A DNA stretch of 64,000 nt from positions 69,862,662-69,926,661 of the forward strand of contig CM036225.1 in assembly GCA_020631735.1 (NCBI GenBank), given 5' to 3'. Positions 1-11,949 of this stretch are shown here, piece by piece; the stretch's first letter is position 1; the number at the start of each line of letters is the position of its first letter. The notes beneath the pieces were generated by a model. That model was not told where the DNA came from. It did not search any database and saw only the letters and a list, made by a program, of their open reading frames with translations. The translations under genes and the position numbers were made by a program. This stretch comes from Saccharum officinarum (taxonomy: Eukaryota > Streptophyta > Magnoliopsida > Poales > Poaceae).

Positions 1-436
1 ACTCGGCAAAGAATTCACGAAAAAAATAAAAAATCTTTGCCGAGCGCCTCCCCAACAGGGCGCTCAGCAAAGAAATTACGAAAAAAAATTAAAAAATCTT
101 TGCCGAGTGTCTCCCTGACAGGGCACTCGGCAAAAAAATTATGAAAAAAAAATTAAAAAATCTTTGCCGAGTGCCTCTAACATGACACTCGGCAAAGCAT
201 GCGCTGACGGAACCGGCGCCGTCACAGTCACTTTTCTTTGCCGAGAGCCGGGTTTGCACTCGGCAAAGTCTTTGCCGAGTGCCCAATAAAAGGCGCTCGG
301 TAAAGAATTCTTTGCCGACGCATTTTTTACCGGAGGCTCTTTGCCGAGTGCTACACTCGGCAAAGGTTTTGCCGAGGGCATAATAGCCTTTGCCGAGTGT
401 ATTAGGCACTCGGCAAAGCGCCTGAATCCAGTAGTG
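1..436. mobile_element. CACTA transposon end with TTTGCCGAGTG subterminal repeats (partial)
   Basis: This is the end of a CACTA (En/Spm) DNA transposon whose other part lies before the window. About ten copies of CTTTGCCGAGTGCC and its reverse complement lie in palindromic pairs from base 1 to about 417. The element closes with CCTGAATCCAGTAGTG, which read on the minus strand is CACTACTGGATTCAGG, a typical CACTA terminal inverted repeat, at 421-436. Subterminal motifs of this kind are the binding sites for the element's TNPA-like protein in known families. No gene is seen here. The following TAT could be the 3-bp target duplication, but the other copy is not visible. Confidence 0.85.
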
Positions 437-630
437 TATGCTATAATCGACATTAATTCAATTGGGTGAGTTTTGGATGAGTTTGGCTCAATCAATAGTC
501 ACCCATAGAAACTTACATCCCTATTATATGAGCAATGTTACCACTGAGATAAATAATAAAAGAATGGCTCACATGAATAATGCTGACATATCATGGTAAC
601 TAATTATACATCATCCATCCATATATATTC
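437..630. other. AT-rich spacer, no gene seen
   Basis: Unique-looking AT-rich sequence between the CACTA end and the MITE. No reading frame, RNA gene or repeat recognised. Confidence 0.5.
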
Positions 631-746
631 ACCCTGTTCGCTTGAACTTATCAGCCCGGCTTATCAGTTATGGTACAATGTTTTTCTCTCACAACAAAAC
701 AGCACCAGCCGGCTTATCAGCCGCAGAAACCGTCCTACGAACAGTG
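631..746. mobile_element. Small hAT-like MITE, degenerate
   Basis: A 116-bp foldback with ends ACCCTGTTCG and CGAACAGTG, which are imperfect inverted repeats. The inside has the inverted pair CAGCCCGGCTTATCAG / CCGGCTTATCAGCCGC and the stretch TTTTTCTCTCACAACAAAACAG. This layout matches the abundant grass MITE family whose ends read CCTGTTCG, usually assigned to hAT. Assignment rests on recalled family features; no clear target duplication was found. Confidence 0.5.
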
Positions 747-828
747 CCTAGCGAGGATATAGTATAATCAAGGATTTGCAAATCCAAGTTCGATCGCTTG
801 AGTATTATTAGGGACAGATATATAAGAG

Positions 829-1535
829 TTTTTTTTTTAGAAAGGATGGCAAAAGCTTTACCGTAAGTTTTATTAGACGATAAAAAGAGAAAAATAAAAC
901 CAGTACAAGGGAATTACAAGCCTGATAGCTTTCACCGGGTGACTTGCCTGCCCCTCTCCCCAAATAACACCTACATAGAAACAAAAAAGGACTCCCTGAA
1001 AATCAAAGAATTACAGCATTGCAACTAGTCGGCTGATGGAAGGGGCAGGAAACCACAACAAAGGAGAAGGGAAAAAAACGTGAGCAGAGGTACTAAACTC
1101 CTATTCTGATTGAGTCCCCTGATCTTGTGGTGCCATCGCTAAGCAATATTGTGTGATATCATCCTTACATAGGGAAGCCACTTGTATCGGTTGTAGGTTT
1201 TGCTGTTGGAAAATCCTTCTATTTCGCTCTTTCCATATATTCCACCAGAAGTAGATTAGAATTCCGTCCACTTCCTTTCTATGGTTCTTATCAATTTTAC
1301 GCTGGCATCTCAACCAAAAGGAATAGATTGATCCTACTTCGCTCATTGTATCCAACACCGATAGATTGAACCATTGCTTAATAATGCCCCATACCTCCTT
1401 GGTGAATGGGCAATCTTTGCAAAGGTGGGCTGGTGTTTCCAGATGATTATCACAAAGCTTGCATTTTGTGTCTTCAGTCCACCCCCATTTGAGTAGATTA
1501 TTTGCAGTTAGGATTTTCTTGTGCATCGAAGTCAG
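829..1535 (-). mobile_element. LINE 3' fragment with reverse-transcriptase zinc-binding domain
   Basis: This is a 5'-truncated non-LTR retrotransposon read on the minus strand. The protein stretch ending at 1101 contains KCKLCDNHLETPAHLCKDCP followed by FTKEVW, the zf-RVT cysteine/histidine pattern found after the RT domain of plant L1-type LINEs, then a tryptophan-rich segment (FWWNIWKERNRRIF) and a stop. The minus-strand 3' end is marked by a T run on the plus strand at about 829-838, equivalent to a short poly-A tail. RT and endonuclease are missing, so this is a dead copy. The 5' break near 1535 is where similarity to zf-RVT fades. Confidence 0.8.
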
Positions 1536-1555
1536 ATATATAGGAGTACGACTTG

Positions 1556-2388
1556 TGTTGGGGGCAAGCCCTATCGTTGGGCACCCCATGTGGCCTCCTT
1601 TCGCTGCCCAAAGCTTTCGTCTTAGCGAGAGCATGAGAAAGGGTAGTCGCCTTAGTTGCGGTTTTCACCCAGGTCGGAAGTAAACCAACCCTGCAGGGCG
1701 AGCCAGCCATTTCGCTTGGTCGAAAGGTCAGAAAACGGAAGTACAAGACGCGTATTCGTTTCTGCAAATACGTTGGCGGCCCTGTCCCGTGGCGGGGGGG
1801 GGGCGGTGCACGTCGTTGCCTGCGTTTCTTTTCGCCGTGGCGCGAAGGGTTGCGCCACCAACGTTTTGTTTCGCCATAGCAAGAATAGTTACACCACCAG
1901 TGTTTCATTTTGCCATGGCGAGAACGGTTGCATAGCTTATGATTCATTTCGCCCTGGCGAGAACAGTCCTGCTAGGACCCTAGGCGGCCTTCTGTCGGAT
2001 AGTCCCTATCTCGCATAAGCGGGGACCCTACTAACATTGCGAGTTGTTAAGTCTTGTAGGTCACGCTCAGGGCAGCGAGAGGGCCGGCGGCCACGTGGTG
2101 CCTCCTGATTCGGGCTCGAGCGTGTCAGGCTCGCCAGGCTGGCTCATGGAGGACGCTTGCCAGGGAGGCGCGAACTGCATTTGACGAGAAAGCCCCGGGC
2201 GGCGGAGGATATTCCGTGGATTTAGAGTTGGTATGAGGGCATTTGTGTCCTGGAGAAAACCTATGGGCGTGTATAAATAGCCCTTGCTATGGAGTTGTAA
2301 AGAGAGGACAAAGGGGAATGCAATCGGAGATTTCGGTCCGTTTATTTTCGCTTCTTTGGGTGTTCGATTTCCGTTTGTGCGACAATCA
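1556..2388 (+). mobile_element. Probable solo LTR
   Basis: Starts TGTTGGGGGCAAG and ends near ACAATCA, giving the TG...CA boundary of an LTR. A TATA box (TATAAATA) lies at about 2272, followed by a short GC-poor segment, as expected for the U3-R-U5 order. The body is GC-rich and holds a 39-bp tandem repeat. No internal retrotransposon genes flank it and I could not confirm a 5-bp target duplication, so the boundaries and the call are tentative. It abuts the LINE fragment. Confidence 0.4.
1824..1979 (+). repeat. 39-bp tandem repeat, four degenerate copies
   Basis: Units begin at 1824, 1863, 1902 and 1941, exactly 39 bp apart. The shared core is TTTCGCC(A/G)TGGCGAGAA. The period is a multiple of three, so reading frames stay open across it on both strands, which explains several spurious open frames here. 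Confidence 0.85.
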
Positions 2389-2707
2389 ATGTTCAAAGGT
2401 CGAGGCCTAGAACAACAACTTGCTCAAAACCACACATAACTTGAAAATTAATTTCAGTTGCATACTACAAGAAAAATGTGCAGTGATCTGTGGAAAGAAA
2501 TAAACAGATGCCATACTAAAATGCTACAAATATATGGTTCACCTATATTGTTCGAATTTCTATTTCAAGACAAATTAAATCAACCAGAGATTTCATATGG
2601 CCGGCCTGATTTACATTGCTTCCTTCCTTGTAGTGTTTTAGACTTTTAGTTCGCGATCAATTTGTAGGCCACTGTCATGACATATGTTATCAAGCATCTA
2701 TGCGTAC
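2389..2707. other. Remnant of intron 1 of F-box copy 1
   Basis: AT-rich sequence with no coding capacity recognised. Read on the minus strand, it follows a 5' splice site (CAG/GTACGC at 2707-2702) of F-box copy 1, so it is probably what is left of that gene's first intron. Neither the second nor the third (FBD) exon was found to the left of it. Confidence 0.45.
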
Positions 2708-3984
2708 CTGTGGAATTTCAAGATGAACAAGAAGGCACCTTGCGAACCTGCAACGCTGAATGAGGTAAAAGCTTATAGCGTTCATGTCATCGTAATCAGA
2801 GCAGCCATCATGTGACCACAGGTCCATCGTGAGGTTCGCCACACACGGCAAGTCTCCATCGAAGTAGACCTTCAAACACGGCCGACTCGAGACCGTAAGT
2901 TCCTCCAGCCTTGGGGCCAACAACGTGAGCGCCTCAAGATCGTAGCAATAGGCGCCGTCCATGTGGAGAGCCCGGAGGCTCGGAGTCCTCAGCTCTAGAG
3001 ACTGCAGGTGCCCAATGTCCTTCACCGATAGCTCTGAGAGCACACCACACTCCAGCAGCAGCTGCTTCAGACCTGGAGGCTCGAGGTCGAGGTCGATCAG
3101 GCGCAGCTTCTGCAGGCGCGGGAAGCATGCAGACGAGACAAGCCGCGCAAGGAGGTTGCCGTCTCTGTCTTCCACCCTCATCCTTTCAAGCGAGAGATCC
3201 GTCAGAGACGTGAATACTGCGGTGGCGGGCAGCTGGATGACTACTCCATGAACTGCCAAACGCATGGCCTCCAGCTTCGAGGAACTAGGAAGAAGGCTAT
3301 CGAGGTTCACCAGAGTACCAGACGTTTCTTCATCTTTTCCTTGCACTGCCAAACGTATCGGCAGCCAAATGTTAGCAGCAGAGGCAGTTCAAGGACGAAA
3401 GACTTGACGGCATGCCGCGCCGCGTACCGGCTCCACCTCCGTGCGTCTCTGATGAGCGACGTTGCTCGACTGAGTCCGCGTGTGGCGTCGTCGTCTTTGT
3501 TAACCGAAAACGAGATGCCCAGGTGCTCGATGGCGTGCTCCGCCGTTTCGGCGGCGCGGAGGGCGAGGGCGGCGTCGACGAACGCGGTGTACCATCGGAC
3601 GTCGTCGTCGCCGCCCGGCCTGCCGAAGGTGGAGGCGAAGCGGAGTGCGGGGACGCGCGTCCAGAGGCCGTGCCAGCGCCGCGAGAGCGCGCCCGTGCGC
3701 CCCGCGTCGGGCAGCAGCTGGATGACGCGCACGAGCACGTCATCGCCGAGGCCGCTGATCAGGTCCTCGCCCACAGTGTGTGCAGCTGTCCTCGGCCGTT
3801 TCGACGACGTGCCACACGCAAGCGCGTCGGTGCCAGGACCGCTGGTCAGGGCGACGGCGGCGGGACGTGGCGCCCTTGGCCGTTTCGACCTACTTCGCCC
3901 GGCCGCCCACCTTGGCCGACGGATTCGATCGATTTCTATACAAAAATACCTTCTACGTACGCACGGGATAATAATAACAAACAA
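2708..3984 (-). pseudogene. F-box/LRR (FBD family) copy 1, exon 1 only, frameshifted
   Basis: F-box proteins of this plant family are substrate receptors of SCF ubiquitin ligases: the F-box binds SKP1, the leucine-rich part binds the target. Read from 3984, an N-terminal extension is followed by the F-box (DLISGLGDDVLVRVIQLLPD, then ALSRRWHGLWTRVPAL). The LRR part is in another frame (3352 to 2690) with LVSSACFPRLQKLRL and LAPRLEELTV. The switch near 3310-3350 needs a one-base frameshift or a sequencing error. The true start is unclear; copy 3 suggests it should lie near 3820, where no ATG is seen. Exon 1 ends at a splice donor at 2708; the FBD exons are missing. Transcribed away from copy 2. 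Confidence 0.8.
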
Positions 3985-4203
3985 AGTATATACAAATAGT
4001 GAAGGAACACGGCCCGTATCAGATTTGGGCTCTCAAGAATTTGGATTGGGTTTTTGTAGTTTGTACACCAGGCCCCACCTAGTCTTGGCTGGCCTATCGG
4101 GAATTCGGGAGTCTTGTGTTTTTGGAGCGCATAGGCTAGGTCGTGATCATAAATCCGATCGCATCTGCTCCGGCGGCGGCGGAGCAGCCACGACACACAC
4201 ACG
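3985..4203. promoter_or_regulatory. Short divergent intergenic region between F-box copies 1 and 2
   Basis: The two copies stand head to head with about 220 to 380 bp between their likely starts, so any promoters would have to share this stretch. I see no convincing TATA box. This is a positional inference only. Confidence 0.3.
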
Positions 4204-5234
4204 ATGGGCGACGACGTCCTCGTGCGCATCCTCGAGCTGCTGCCAGACGCGGGGGACGCGGTGCGCACGGGCGAGCTCTCGCGGCGCTGGCGCGGCCTCT
4301 GGACGCGCGTCAACTCCCTCACCTTCGCCTCCACCAGCAGCCCGAGATTCGAAGAGCCAGCGGCGCCAAGCGGTTCCTCGCCTTCATCGGCAGCGCCCTC
4401 GCCCAGCACGCCATGGCCGACGATGCCGCCCTCGAGCACCTGTCCATCTCGTTCCTGATGGGTCCTGTTGGCCATCAAACAATACAGCTGGTGTCGCAGT
4501 CCTCCCAAGCTGCGCAGGAGTGGATCTTGTATGCTTTGCAGGGCATGGTGAGATCTTTCAGCCTTGAACTGAGATTGCTTATGAGCAAGGAGAAGCTAAC
4601 CATGACCATGATCAATCTCAGCCAACTTCCTAGTTCAGCAAATCTTCAGAGCCTGCACTGGAAACTGGACGGTGTAGGTGTCCAGCTCCCCACCACTGCA
4701 GTGTTCACCTCACAGCTCACTCGTGGATCTCTCGCTTGAAGATTTCGAGTTCGTGGTTGGCAACCTTGTCCGATTCTTGTCATCAGCGTGCTGCCCGCGT
4801 TTGCAGAAGCTGCAGTTGAGGAAGCTTAGGCTTCTTAAACGGGATACAAATCTACTCAAGGTTGAGGCCAGCACACTCTTGGAGCTGTCCTGCGAGGAGA
4901 TAGAAAGCGCTTGGGGTTTAGAACTGAAAACTCCTAGCCTCCGGGTTCTCCATCTTGTGGACCGCGACCGCCACGGCTACCTCGAGACAGTCAGTATTTC
5001 AGCCCCGAGGCTAGAGGAGCTCACCTTCTTATATGACCTATCTATGCATATGTTTATTGACGGTGATGAATTGCCATGCGTGAGAAGCCTCAAGACTGAA
5101 TTGCAATCACACATGACGCAGCATTGCCCGATGAAGGAGAGTATAGTGATTACGACATCAATTTTAATTGTATTTGCCTACTCCGGCGCTGTATGTCAAT
5201 CACATGCCTTGGAGTATCTCTTGGAGTACCAAAG
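4204..5234 (+). pseudogene. F-box/LRR (FBD family) copy 2, exon 1, frameshifted
   Basis: First exon of the second F-box gene. It opens with MGDDVLVRILELLPDAG and LSRRWRGLWTRVNSL, so the F-box lacks the upstream DLISGL residues seen in copies 1 and 3. The rest is spread over all three frames: RASGAKRFLAFIGSAL to about 4739, then FLSSACCPRLQKLQL and ISAPRLEELTF to about 5150, then CICLLRRCMSITCLGV. At least three frameshifts are therefore needed. It ends at the donor CAAAG/GTATGC (5234/5235), the same place and phase as in copy 3. The matching exons 2 and 3 lie 20 kb away at 25757 and 26033, beyond the Mutator-like insertion. Confidence 0.8.
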
Positions 5235-5453
5235 GTATGCATCCAAAGGACATCCTATGATGTGCCTTGCAAAACGTTGACTCTTTGAAAACCACACTTA
5301 AAGTTTCATATTTTTTTTTCTCTTAGAAATTATAATGACCTTGTAGCTAGCTTTGTGACATTTCAAAAGCAAATTCCATTGCATGTGACGAAAAGAAGTT
5401 AAACAATAAAGGCAACCATTGATTTTGCATTGTTTCAATTAGCAGTAGAATTT

Positions 5454-6012
5454 AGAGGAAAATTCACACCGGTCCTCTCACTCGGTAGCATGTGTCACTT
5501 AGATCCCCGTTCTTTAAAAGTGTAACTTTTGGATCCCAAAACTTGTCGCGGGCGTCACAGGAGTCCAAATGGGCCTCGACCCGATCTGCTTGCGTACGTG
5601 GCGACCAAACTGGTGCATACGTGGATCCCGGGTCAAAGAACGACGCGGCACCCTTCCCCTGCTCGTTCTCCTTCGCTCGCACGACACGGACCAGATCCCA
5701 GTCGAGTTCGTCGCCGGTAGTAGCGGTGCCGGCCGCATCCACCGTTCGCCGCACAGCCGCGGCTTCTCCAGCGAGGGGCGCAGCGCCGGCAAGAGCGCCA
5801 GCCGCCGCTACGCCCTCGTCGCCGCCAGGCTCGCGTCCGCCGGGCACATCGAAGGCCGCAGCGTCCGCCGGGCTCGCCGTCAGCCCCAGAGCGATGTAGG
5901 AGGCCGGCTGTAGAGCGATGTGCAAGGAACGCGCCGATGTGGTCATCGGCTCCGGCATCGGCGGCGCGGCGGCATTCTCGGCAGGGGCAGAGGACCTCGT
6001 GAGGAAGGCCAT
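5454..6012 (+). repeat. Left terminal inverted repeat of the MULE
   Basis: Closely related, in inverted orientation, to 24880-25370. Both contain the series TTCTTTAAAAGTG, GGATCCCAAAACTTG and, further in, CTACATCGCTCT. Similarity is clear for about 490 bp and fades inward. Both repeats happen to keep long open frames that share peptides such as DKFWDPKV and DLSDTC, which may be chance or a relic of captured coding sequence. Confidence 0.8.
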
Positions 6013-6989
6013 GTCCTTTCTTATCAGCCAGTGAAGATGCAGAGAACTGAAAATTCAGTGAAAATACATGTCCTTCCTTACAGACTGGAGAACTGAAAAT
6101 GCAGAGAAGAGGCAGTGAAAGAAAATGCAGAGAAGAGCCAACATTACATCTTTATTTTTCTGTGATCTGAAACATGTATTGAGATGTTTGTACACAAAAT
6201 AGAACTGTCTTATGTGCAATGAAATAGAACTGTTTTGCTTGCATGTACATGTATATTTTTCAGTGATCTGAAAGATGTATATTTGGAGTCTGCAGCAACA
6301 CCTGTTAGGAGGATGAATGAAATCAGTAGTAGTATTTCCTAACCCAGTCATTTCAAATGATATTTTGAACAGGTAGCTAGTTTCGGTGACTAGTTGCCAG
6401 GTTAGACTATGAGGCAACTGATAACTTTGAAAGGCACTTGTGCATGATGCATTTTTTATTTTTTTTAAAAAGAGGGCTTTATCTAATATATATGCATCAC
6501 CTATCAGAAGCAGCAACAGATCTAGAATTTTATTGGTTGGGTGCAGACATATTGGTCCTCTGCATTACAGTTTTGTTTGATAAGGCACTTGATAGCAGTC
6601 ATGATTGTGATTGTACCAGAAGAGTAACAAGCAAAATGTAAAAAATGATATGTTGTCAAATTAATAAGACCATTTAGTTTGCCATTGCAGAGTTATAACT
6701 TTGGCACTAGTACATATGTTTTGGTGCCATTCTACAAATATATTGGTAAAGTTAAAGCATCCACACAGTTTTGGTTGCTACCATAGCATCCTTGATATTC
6801 CTGGATGCACCAAAATTACACAGAAGCTGAAGCATACTCTATACAAGCATCCTTCACATTACTGGATGCACCAAAATCAGGTGAAACACAAAAGTGGTGT
6901 CTTCACATCTTCATGTGCCTATATGTACACTGCTAGATCCTAGTCTTCACATTACTGGATGCACCAAAAGCTGTACAAATCTTCACTAA
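6013..6989. other. MULE interior between left TIR and transposase end, noncoding
   Basis: AT-rich sequence without a recognisable gene; no second MuDR gene (mudrB-like) was found. Between about 6795 and 6970 a motif CTGGATGCACCAAAA recurs three times at irregular spacing, twice preceded by TTCACATTA. Confidence 0.6.
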
Positions 6990-7994
6990 CTATTTCAGTC
7001 CTTGGTTGTCGTTGGAGCCTTTTTCTGTCCAGTTGCAGTCCTCTTCCTGTTTGCTACAGCCTTGCCTTCCTTGGTGGCTGTTGTTAGAGGTACTGGTCTT
7101 CCCAATGGCCTGTTGGTGGTAATGAACATAGAATCTGGCAGTGGCCCTATAGGCTGGGATGGAATGGATGGCTGTGATCCCTGGAAAATAAAGATGGTTA
7201 CCTACATTAGTGGATTCATCAAACAAGAAAATTTATAACAGCAGGCATGTGAAGAAAATTGATAACCTGTTCCATCATTTGCAGTAACATGGTTGAGCTC
7301 ATATTGGACATCAGCTGGGAGTATGATGCTGCATGACTAGTTTGTGTCAGGTGATCATATGTAGATGCCATAGCAGTAGGTTCTTCTGTGAGTAGTTGAG
7401 ACTTTTGTGGACCTTCATGGCCTTGAAACTGAGATTCTATATAAATGGCAGCATGTTATAAAAAAATGGCAGTAACATATCCAAATACCAAACATTTAGT
7501 TGTAGTACCTGAAACACTGGAACTACACCATATTCAGTTGACATTGGTGGGACTGAATCTTTGGTCACATAATCCTCTGGATTTATGCCAGCCTTCTTAA
7601 GAACACAACCTCTGACATTGTGGTTTTCTCCTTTACAGTAGCTGCTCTTGATGACCACTCCATGTTTGGAAATTGATGGTCCATGTTTTCCTTGAATTTC
7701 TTGTGGCTCCTACTTCCTACACCTAGGTGGTCTTCCTGCTCTTTTCTCATACTTAGGTGGAAGAACTGTAGGACCATTAACATTTTCCCACAGTGTAATG
7801 TCCCTACATGGAATGACTTTACTTTCATATGCTCTGTTAAATGCTTCAAGAGAGTAGCAATCATGGACAACACTTTCAACAGTAATTCTTTCATGCCTTA
7901 TGCATGATATAGCATGCTGACAAGGGATTCCTGTGAGATTCCACTTCCTGCATTCACATTCCTTTGCTCTAATGTCCACAATGTATTGGAAGTC
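6990..7994 (-). pseudogene. MULE transposase, 3' part with SWIM zinc finger
   Basis: C-terminal portion of the MuDR-type transposase, cut off from the rest by the chromovirus at 7995. The SWIM finger reads CECRKWNLTGIPCQHAISCI (C-x-C ... C-x-H), which in this family helps DNA binding. It is followed by a basic AT-hook-like RAGRPPRCRK and, in another frame, a CCHC-like YCKGENHNVRGC and a Ser/Thr/Lys-rich tail seen in related transposases (RPLGRPVPLTTATKEG, out of frame). At least two frame changes occur, near 7710 and 7640, some of which could be introns. It joins the upstream part exactly across the AAGTC target duplication of the chromovirus. Confidence 0.82.
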
Positions 7995-10900
7995 TGTAAC
8001 AGAACCGACCAATTATACGAGATTAAGTAAGAAAATCATCCACCGAGCAGATGATTTATCAAACTTAAGCCCGTATAACCCGGTAGTCCGTGAAATCACG
8101 ACGGATTTCAAACCAACTTACATACCAGCCAAGATCGTAATAAGTTCAGCGGTCACCATCATAAGTTACATAAAAATTCGCGTTGCAAATACATCGGAGT
8201 TTAAACATAGTTATTACAAACCAGTTTCAAATAAAAGTAGCGGAAGCATTTAGTTCAAATCACACACTCACACAGAGTTCAAAATAAAGTGCCAACTCAG
8301 GATCATCTTCCCACAAAAGCATCAGACGAGACGTAGTGAATGACCATTGCCCATGGTCCTAAGCTTCTCCCATCGCAGGATAAAGGCAATTGATACAGTA
8401 GCCGTAATACATCTGCCCATCTGCAACAAGTGGGAACAAAGCCCTAAGTACGAGAAGGTACTCAGCTAGACTTACTCGACATAACCGAAAATAAAATACA
8501 CCAAGGATCATGACATGCTTTATGGTGGGGTAGCTGACTCATTTGTAAAAGGCATTTTTGGCAGTTAAATAATCTTTTCCAGAAGCTTTGCATCAAGTTA
8601 AATCTTTATTAACCTGTCAACTACATTTACACCTGTACTAGAGTAACATGTAATTAAACAGGTAAGGATAACCAATGATCATTAACGACTTCCATCATGT
8701 CATATTCCATATAACTGTCCAAGTGTTCCATCAGAATTACTATGATGAAGTAACTCAAGTCAAGTGTTCACTATCCAGTGAACGATGGCGATTCGAATCG
8801 ATTATTAACCAGCTGGTAATTTATTCCTCACACAAACCTCACTCACCCGCTAAAGTGAGGTATTGGTCACCGAGTCAACCATTCAGGTAAAGTCTCGAGC
8901 TTGCCAGGAACCACATGTACCCGAGGGCCGCCCGACTGCTCTTTGGTCTTATCATCGCGCCCCCGTATCCTGCCACTACTGCTCCGGTACAGTGCGTTGC
9001 AGGCAATCCACTCGGCCTGAATAATCTCCCAGCTTCACGGTGAAATGTACATTATTCGGCCAGCTAAATATAAGGCATGCGTTCAACATGACTCGAGGCC
9101 CAACAACGGTCGGTCCTTAATCGACACAGACGAAAAACACTATAGTCTGAAACCCTGCAAGTATCCGTCTGATCTCAATTTCACATTAACACTTAGTGAT
9201 TTTACGATGACATACTTACTCAAGCAGATCCAGGTAACCACCTATAGCCCGCAGGTGACAGGAAATCACTCGACTTCTACCGGTCTAAGTAAGCTAAGCA
9301 TTTCTTGACTACGAACACCAAGATAACAAGGATATGGTAGAACAGGGTAAACAAGGTATAATACAGCAACGGTCGCAAACAACTCCTAAACGTAATGCAT
9401 CAGTTAAAGTAAAGCATTAATAAAATATTTGTAAATCGGGGGAGAAAATGATCCGGGGCTTGCCTCTTTCGAAAGAGCTCGGATGGTGGTCTGGGCACTC
9501 TGGAAGATCCTCACCGACCTCCTCGTCGGCTTCGGGCACCTCCCGCTCTTGCACCTCGGGCTGCTCTTCCGGCTCCTCGCTAACTGTTACCGGAGTTACT
9601 TCCTACGATCCTGTATGATGCAAAAGTATAAGTGCTCATGCCTAGGTGCATTGCAGAAATGACATGCAATGATCATGATGAATAAGATATAGATGAACAG
9701 GTTTACTTTATTGCATAAAGTAGGAATACAACTCTTCTACAAGATAGTCAACATCATCCAAGAACATATATTACAAGCACATGTCATCTACTACATTCTC
9801 TTCTACTACTACTATGATAAGTCAACACATCTTATTAAATGCTTCAAATTTACACCAAAGTAAACCTTATTAACTAGTAATGCATTAACAAGGTTAATTA
9901 AACCCTAATTGTAACTAGGTTTGAACAGTAACACCTATTTTGGTAGCACAGAAAAATCTAAGAAAATTACAGTAGCCTACAATCATCTAATCTAGCATGC
10001 CACAAAAATTTCATTGCATTTGGATTACTAGAACTGCCTACACAAAAATAAGATGCTAGGGCCTAAAAATGAGCATAAAAATACTTTATACTATGAAAAG
10101 TATCAAACAATAGAGTTAGTATTTTTCCTACATTCTACACAATAAACAATCACTATAAAAAATTATTACATGCATGTTTTATTCATATTTTTCTCTCTAG
10201 CAAAAATAACAATTATTAACAATATTAAACACTTGTACTACATATAAAATTTTTTCTACAGAACATGCATGGCACATATTTTTCCTAGAAAGTACATCAC
10301 AAAAGAAAGTTATTGCAAGTGGAACCATATTTTTCTGAGTTTTCTATGATTTACTACATATTTCTCAAGAAAATAACAATAATAAGAATTAAATGACCCT
10401 ACACAGAAAAGTATCACAAAACTAACATGCAACATTTTTAAACTGTAGATCAACTCATGAGAAACACTACAAAATTTGTTTCATAATTTTTGGTGCTAAA
10501 ATGAGCAAGTTATAGATTTTAGAAACCCTTTTAACAATTTCTAAAAATCATTTTCAAAAATCCTTTTAACATCAGCCGCTGGAAACGTTAGATGCACCCG
10601 GTGCAGTGCACACGCGAGCGCACACTGAGACTGACGGGTGGACCCGTGACCCCACGGGTCAGTCACCCAGAGGCGGGGAGACGCTGACCGCGCGGTTCTC
10701 GCCGCCAGTGAGCTCGCCGGTGGTGAGGTCACTAGCATCGTGATCCCCGTGCCAAGGCGGTCACGTTGGTGCAAACGGCATGACCGGAGGAGCTCGGGAA
10801 TAGGATCGCCGTCACCAATGGCGGAGCGGCGGCCTGGGTGATCGCCGGGCGGCCATCCCCGACCATGCCACGGTCACCGGAAGGGTGCTCGAGCAACGGT

Positions 10901-11933
10901 GAGTCATGCGAACAAGATGCGCGTGCTAGAAGGGAAAAATGTGGGGCGGACGGGAGCGGTCCACGGGGCGGAAAGCTCCGGCGAGCTCGGCTCTGCTCCG
11001 GCGAGCAATTCACGCGGAGAGGAAGCTTACCACGGGCAACGGGTGCGAGCACTGGCTGCGCGAGGGAAAGGCGGAGCTCGGGGCAAGACGGAGTGGCTCA
11101 CGGTGAGACGGAACGGCCGGAACGCCGTCTCCGGTGATGGCGCGCGGTGGTAGAGGTGGGACTGCGGCCGTGCGCTGCTGCTGTGCTGCAGCTGTGGAGA
11201 GTGGAGGGAAGGAATGGGCGAGTGGAGGGGGAGGAGGCGGCTCTGGCGGGGGTAAGCGCGGGCGGCGGGGGCCACCGGGCGCCACGGGGCGGCCAACGCC
11301 GGCGTACGGGCGACACGGGGCGGGCGAGCTCTACCGCGAGCGCCACGGCGTCGCGCGCGCGCGGGCGGAGGAGGCGGACGCTAGTGCGGGCCAGGCCGCT
11401 TCGCGAGCAGGCCGGGAAGTGAGGCGGCGGCCCGTTAAGGCCATAAAATCAATTTTCTTTTCTAAATAATTTTCCAGATTTTCTAAATTGATTCAAATTC
11501 AAATTTTGAAGATGAAAAAGACATTTTCACAAGTTGCCCCCAAAACAAAAGTTGTTCAAAATTTAATTCTCTACAACTTTCATTTAGGGCACTTTTCAAA
11601 ATTCTAAACAAATTTTCAATTAGTGATTTAAAGTCCAATTTTTAAATAAAAACTCATTTTTTTGGAATATTTTTAAAAGCAAAAATTTGGGGAGATTTTA
11701 AATACAAAAGTTGCTCCAAAAATCATGTTAATTAATTCTAAGTCATTTAGAGTTATAGCCCAACAAATTTTACCACTCTTAGCTAGCAATTGCAATACTT
11801 TAGGGTTCAAACATATGTTTCTCACAGTTTAATTAATTTCAACTTATATTGCAATATGATGATGAACATGCATGAAATGCTAATGATCATGCTTTGGGAT
11901 ATGAATGCATGCTTAACACCCAGAGGTGTTACA
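7995..11933 (-). repeat. 3' LTR of chromovirus 1
   Basis: Runs from TGTAACAGAACC to GAGGTGTTACA (3,939 bp). Since the element is on minus, this copy is the 3' LTR. A GC-rich block at about 10560-11430 and long AT-rich flanks are shared with the other LTR. Open frames inside it are not convincing genes. Confidence 0.92.
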
Positions 11934-11946
11934 ACCCTCCCCCCTA
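11934..11946 (-). other. Polypurine tract of chromovirus 1
   Basis: On the minus strand the sequence TAGGGGGGAGGGT directly precedes the 3' LTR. This is the usual primer for plus-strand DNA synthesis. The upstream CTCGGGACGAGATTTTTATA is typical of grass chromoviruses of this type. Confidence 0.85.
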
Positions 11947-11949
11947 TAA

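Noticed and set aside
1656..2018. 120-residue open frame with a 13-residue internal repeat
   Set aside because: Produced by the 39-bp tandem repeat in a GC-rich LTR-like sequence; open on both strands.
10541..11469. Several long open frames in a GC-rich block of the chromovirus 1 LTR (also 21172-22127)
   Set aside because: Present on both strands, diverging between the two LTRs, and without recognisable domains; explained by base composition.
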